DNA of 64,000 bases from Kudoa neothunni (lineage: Eukaryota; Cnidaria): NCBI GenBank assembly GCA_964304625.1, contig OZ199840.1:5828001-5892000 (forward strand). Direction: 5' to 3'. The notes below the pieces were generated by a model. It saw only the letters and a program-made list of their open reading frames with translations, ran no database searches and had not been told where the DNA came from. The position numbers and the translations under genes were made by a program. Positions within the stretch are counted from its first letter, which is position 1. Each line of letters starts with the position of its first letter. Positions 61,370-64,000 of this stretch are shown piece after piece.

Positions 61370-62646
61370 ATGCAACAATTATAATTTTTTCTCATTATTC
61401 AAAGTACGCATTGTTTAATTATCCTAAATTTTATATATTCTCATCATAAAACAAATTTGACTTTAATTTCTAAGATGAAAATTTGAAATTTTTTAAGTCA
61501 TGCAATATTATTTTTCAAATGATACCTAACTATTTAATAACTTTATACTCATATTATTGAAATAATTAAATTAATGTGGAAGTAGAGTTTCGCATCAATA
61601 AAACTGGTTAGAAATTCATTTAAGTTAATCTGATAACTTTATATCAACTCAACATATTAGCGCTCTGTTGATCGGTTGGAGTTTATCGCAAGGTCACCAA
61701 AGTATGGTCGTCCGTGTTCTCATTAAACCCGATTGCGCTTACACACACGTAACTGTATCGTTCCGCTTTATGACTATCAATACATTATTTTACTAGATGA
61801 GTGTTAATTAAATCTCCTCATTAAATTTTTTATGTATTATTTTATTTAATTAAAATAAAAGGGAAAATCGGCGTGTTAATATAGCAAGATTCCGAATTTA
61901 AAACATACTAATCATTAGGATACACGCTTCAAGCTTTGTTCGATTCCCATATTTCTAATGATTTTTAATTATTTATATTAATAGTATAAATTAATTGGAT
62001 TTATTAACTCTGATTTTTAATCAGGTTCAGTTTAATTGATTTGATACTAGAAATTTAAAATAGTAAAACAATAACTGCCGTTACAATGATATTTTCTAGC
62101 ACCATATACATCAGTTTACAAAATAATGTGCTTTTATCCAAATTGGGATTAGAAAAAAATATACAAATTTAAAACTCGGCAAATGAACACCTTGATACCC
62201 TCTACAAAATTTGAGTGCGATTAAATTAATAATCCATGAATTTTATAATCAAAAAAATTGTAAATCTTCATCAAAACAAACAATATAACCAATATCACGA
62301 TTTTTTTAGTTATATAGAAGGTAGCAGGTCGTTTGGAATCTCATTGGAGTCTCAAAAATGGAATGCACTAATCCTGCTACAGGAATTAATACTTTGTCGG
62401 ATAAACATCTTAACGCATTGTTTATGATTAGAATCACTCATTTAGTACGAGGGTGGGTTAAACTTTTATAAGGCATGATCAATTTTATGTTTCACATTAA
62501 AACACAAATTCATATTTTGGTATATTTATTATTTCAATTCTTATAATTGTAGTTTTTTCAAACGAAAATTAATCTTGCCCCCGAAACTTATGAAAATCAA
62601 AAATACAACCAGCCATTCAAAACCTTTGGTGACCCTCGTTTTATAT
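61370..62646. other. AT-rich region, no gene resolved
   Basis: A less AT-rich patch at 61660-61770 (GTTGATCGGTTGGAGTTTATC...) is open for about 25 codons on the plus strand after TTAG. No family, splice partner or RNA fold was recognised. Confidence 0.4.
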
Positions 62647-62771
62647 CAGGGCTTTCTAACTGGGGATGCGATATCCCTCAAAGTTGAAAATAATTTTTGA
62701 AAAATTTTGAGTCATTTACACCATATCATATGCAAAGGGGTGCAAGTCCAGTTTTAGTTAAGAAGCGCCGT
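62647..62771 (+). mobile_element. hAT-type MITE, copy 3
   Basis: A 125-bp element from CAGGGCTTTC to AAGCGCCG with an 8-bp duplication TTTTATAT (62639-62646 and 62772-62779). Its body matches copy 2, including GTCCAGTTTTAGTT near the right end. Confidence 0.8.
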
Positions 62772-63079
62772 TTTATATCAATGTTGCGCATGCGCTATGT
62801 AATAATTTATATTGTTTTTGATTATTATTTATCCAATATTTGTTCGATGGAATTTTTTTGATATTTCGAATAATTTTAAAAAGAGAAATTTTGGATAGCT
62901 ATCTACCCGAATTTTATTTCGAGGGTATTTTTACATTAACTTTTTTCATATATGATAAAAAAATTCCATTCGTTTTTAGCAAGCTTTCATTAAAACAGAA
63001 AATTATAAAAACTTGATAGTAATTATATTGTTGACAAAATTCACTTCGGGTAGAATTCTACCCCATTCCTCTTAATTGG

Positions 63080-63900
63080 TTAAATGCAAATTATGCTGAC
63101 GTTTCGAAATCGATGATATCGTATTGTGGGATTTTAATTCCAATTTTCTCCTTCAATATTTGGCACATGACTTCAAAATATTTCGTTATTTTTTCACTCA
63201 TCAACATATAATTTAGGGGGAAATGTTTGTAAAACAGTTTCCCATATATTACGTAAAGCTGGTAAAAACAATTAGGGGTCTTTTAAAAGTACCGGCTATA
63301 GTCTTAATTGAATATGTTTTTTAGTTGCAGTAAGTTTGTCTTCGGTTTTAACATGATCATTTTTGAGAGAAATTTTCTGAGTCGTACAGACGAAAATCTT
63401 TCTCTCTAAGTCTATCTATTTTTAATTTTGTAATATCAATATATGAATTAATATTCATATTATCCTACTCAAGAACCTCGCGGATATTTTTCTGAATAGA
63501 TTTTTTAAACAATAATGATATCATGTATATTTAAATTAGATACCATTGATGAATGTACTTCGTTTGTCGCATATTTAATGTGTTAGGCACAACATCTCAT
63601 TTTAATGTCAGAAATGGTATGTTTCAATGTAGTTATCGGTAACAATATGACTGTGTTTTGTTATTTCTTCAGCGAATGAAAAATTGCGCCTAAGTGTAGT
63701 AATCAGCCAGCCTTTCTAGGTTCCAATCTTTGCATTTTCAGAATAATTATTGTTTTGGGTGGCATTAAGTAAAAGTATTCAATGAATAATTTTTTTGACT
63801 CATTCGTTGAATATAGAGTAAAGAATACCTTGATTTACCTGAATTTTGTTCTCCGTTCATTTTTCCAACATTATAAGAAGCCCCAAGTAATTGTCATATC
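63080..63900 (-). pseudogene. unclassified coding relic, probably transposon-derived
   Basis: Minus strand, reading leftward, in broken frames: NMRQTKYIHQWYLI (about 63540-63590), TKLKIDRLREKDFRLYDSEN (about 63370-63430), LRNIWETVLQTFPPKLYVDE (63195-63255), then in another frame MSEKITKYFEVMCQILKEKI up to GIKIPQYDIIDFETSA and a stop at about 63092. The fragments are protein-like and collinear, but at least three stops or shifts separate them. I could not place the family. Confidence 0.4.
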
Positions 63901-64000
63901 ACCCTATTACCCTGATTTTACTGTAGAATTATTATTAATAATACAATTCAGTATAAATTAATTCAATCTACGTATTAGAACAAGACCAATGAGATGTTAT

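Noticed and set aside
61660-61770. GC-richer patch as a tRNA or SINE
   Set aside because: No A and B boxes at proper spacing and no cloverleaf stems could be made by eye.

Overview
The window is nuclear DNA of an animal with a very AT-rich, transposon-filled genome and extremely short introns. Five spliced or single-exon host genes stand out. They are an intronless 887-residue protein of unknown family (15228-17891, +), an organic-anion-transporter (OATP/SLCO) gene (28616-30922, +), an AT-hook nuclear protein (40781-43072, -), the RNA polymerase III subunit RPC3/POLR3C (50160-52537, +) and an integrin beta subunit (55599-61261, +). Most introns are 42-56 nt with GT..AG ends. An integrin beta with PSI, I-like, I-EGF, transmembrane and NPxY parts means a metazoan. 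Tiny introns, high AT and a transposon load made almost entirely of cut-and-paste DNA elements suggest a parasitic animal such as a myxozoan cnidarian, but that is inference.  Layout. 1-6.3 kb is a transposon graveyard: a minus-strand Ty3/Gypsy fossil split by a Merlin element and butted against a MULE relic, a second Gypsy fragment, and a deleted piggyBac. 7.2-12.4 kb is a three-deep nest: a piggyBac that received a MULE-like element with long terminal inverted repeats, which itself received a Tc1/mariner. A decayed hAT (12.8-14.3 kb) and a possible SINE follow. The 887-residue gene is next, then a candidate small membrane-protein gene on the minus strand (18.9-19.2 kb), a second MULE relic (20.3-22.3 kb) and about 2.6 kb of bare AT-rich DNA. 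TTAA-flanked elements occupy 24.9-26.9 kb.  The OATP gene lies at 28.6-30.9 kb. From 32 to 40.6 kb there is a mosaic: a hAT-like repeat split by a TTAA element, then a 6.9-kb block bounded by about 200-bp inverted repeats. That block holds a MULE transposase relic, candidate host-like exons, two hAT-type elements and a pogo/Tigger element. The AT-hook gene follows, with its compositionally distinct 5' flank. More piggyBac and hAT relics lie at 44.6-49.7 kb, then POLR3C, 3 kb of mostly bare DNA with one repeat and one orphan exon-like stretch, and the integrin gene, which has a 2.1-kb intron. The last 2.7 kb holds a hAT MITE and an unclassified relic.  The host genes do not form a pathway: they are a transporter, a polymerase III subunit, a chromatin-type protein and an adhesion receptor. 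Their open frames and consistent splice phases contrast with the decayed state of nearly every element. No rRNA, tRNA, CRISPR or operon structure was seen.
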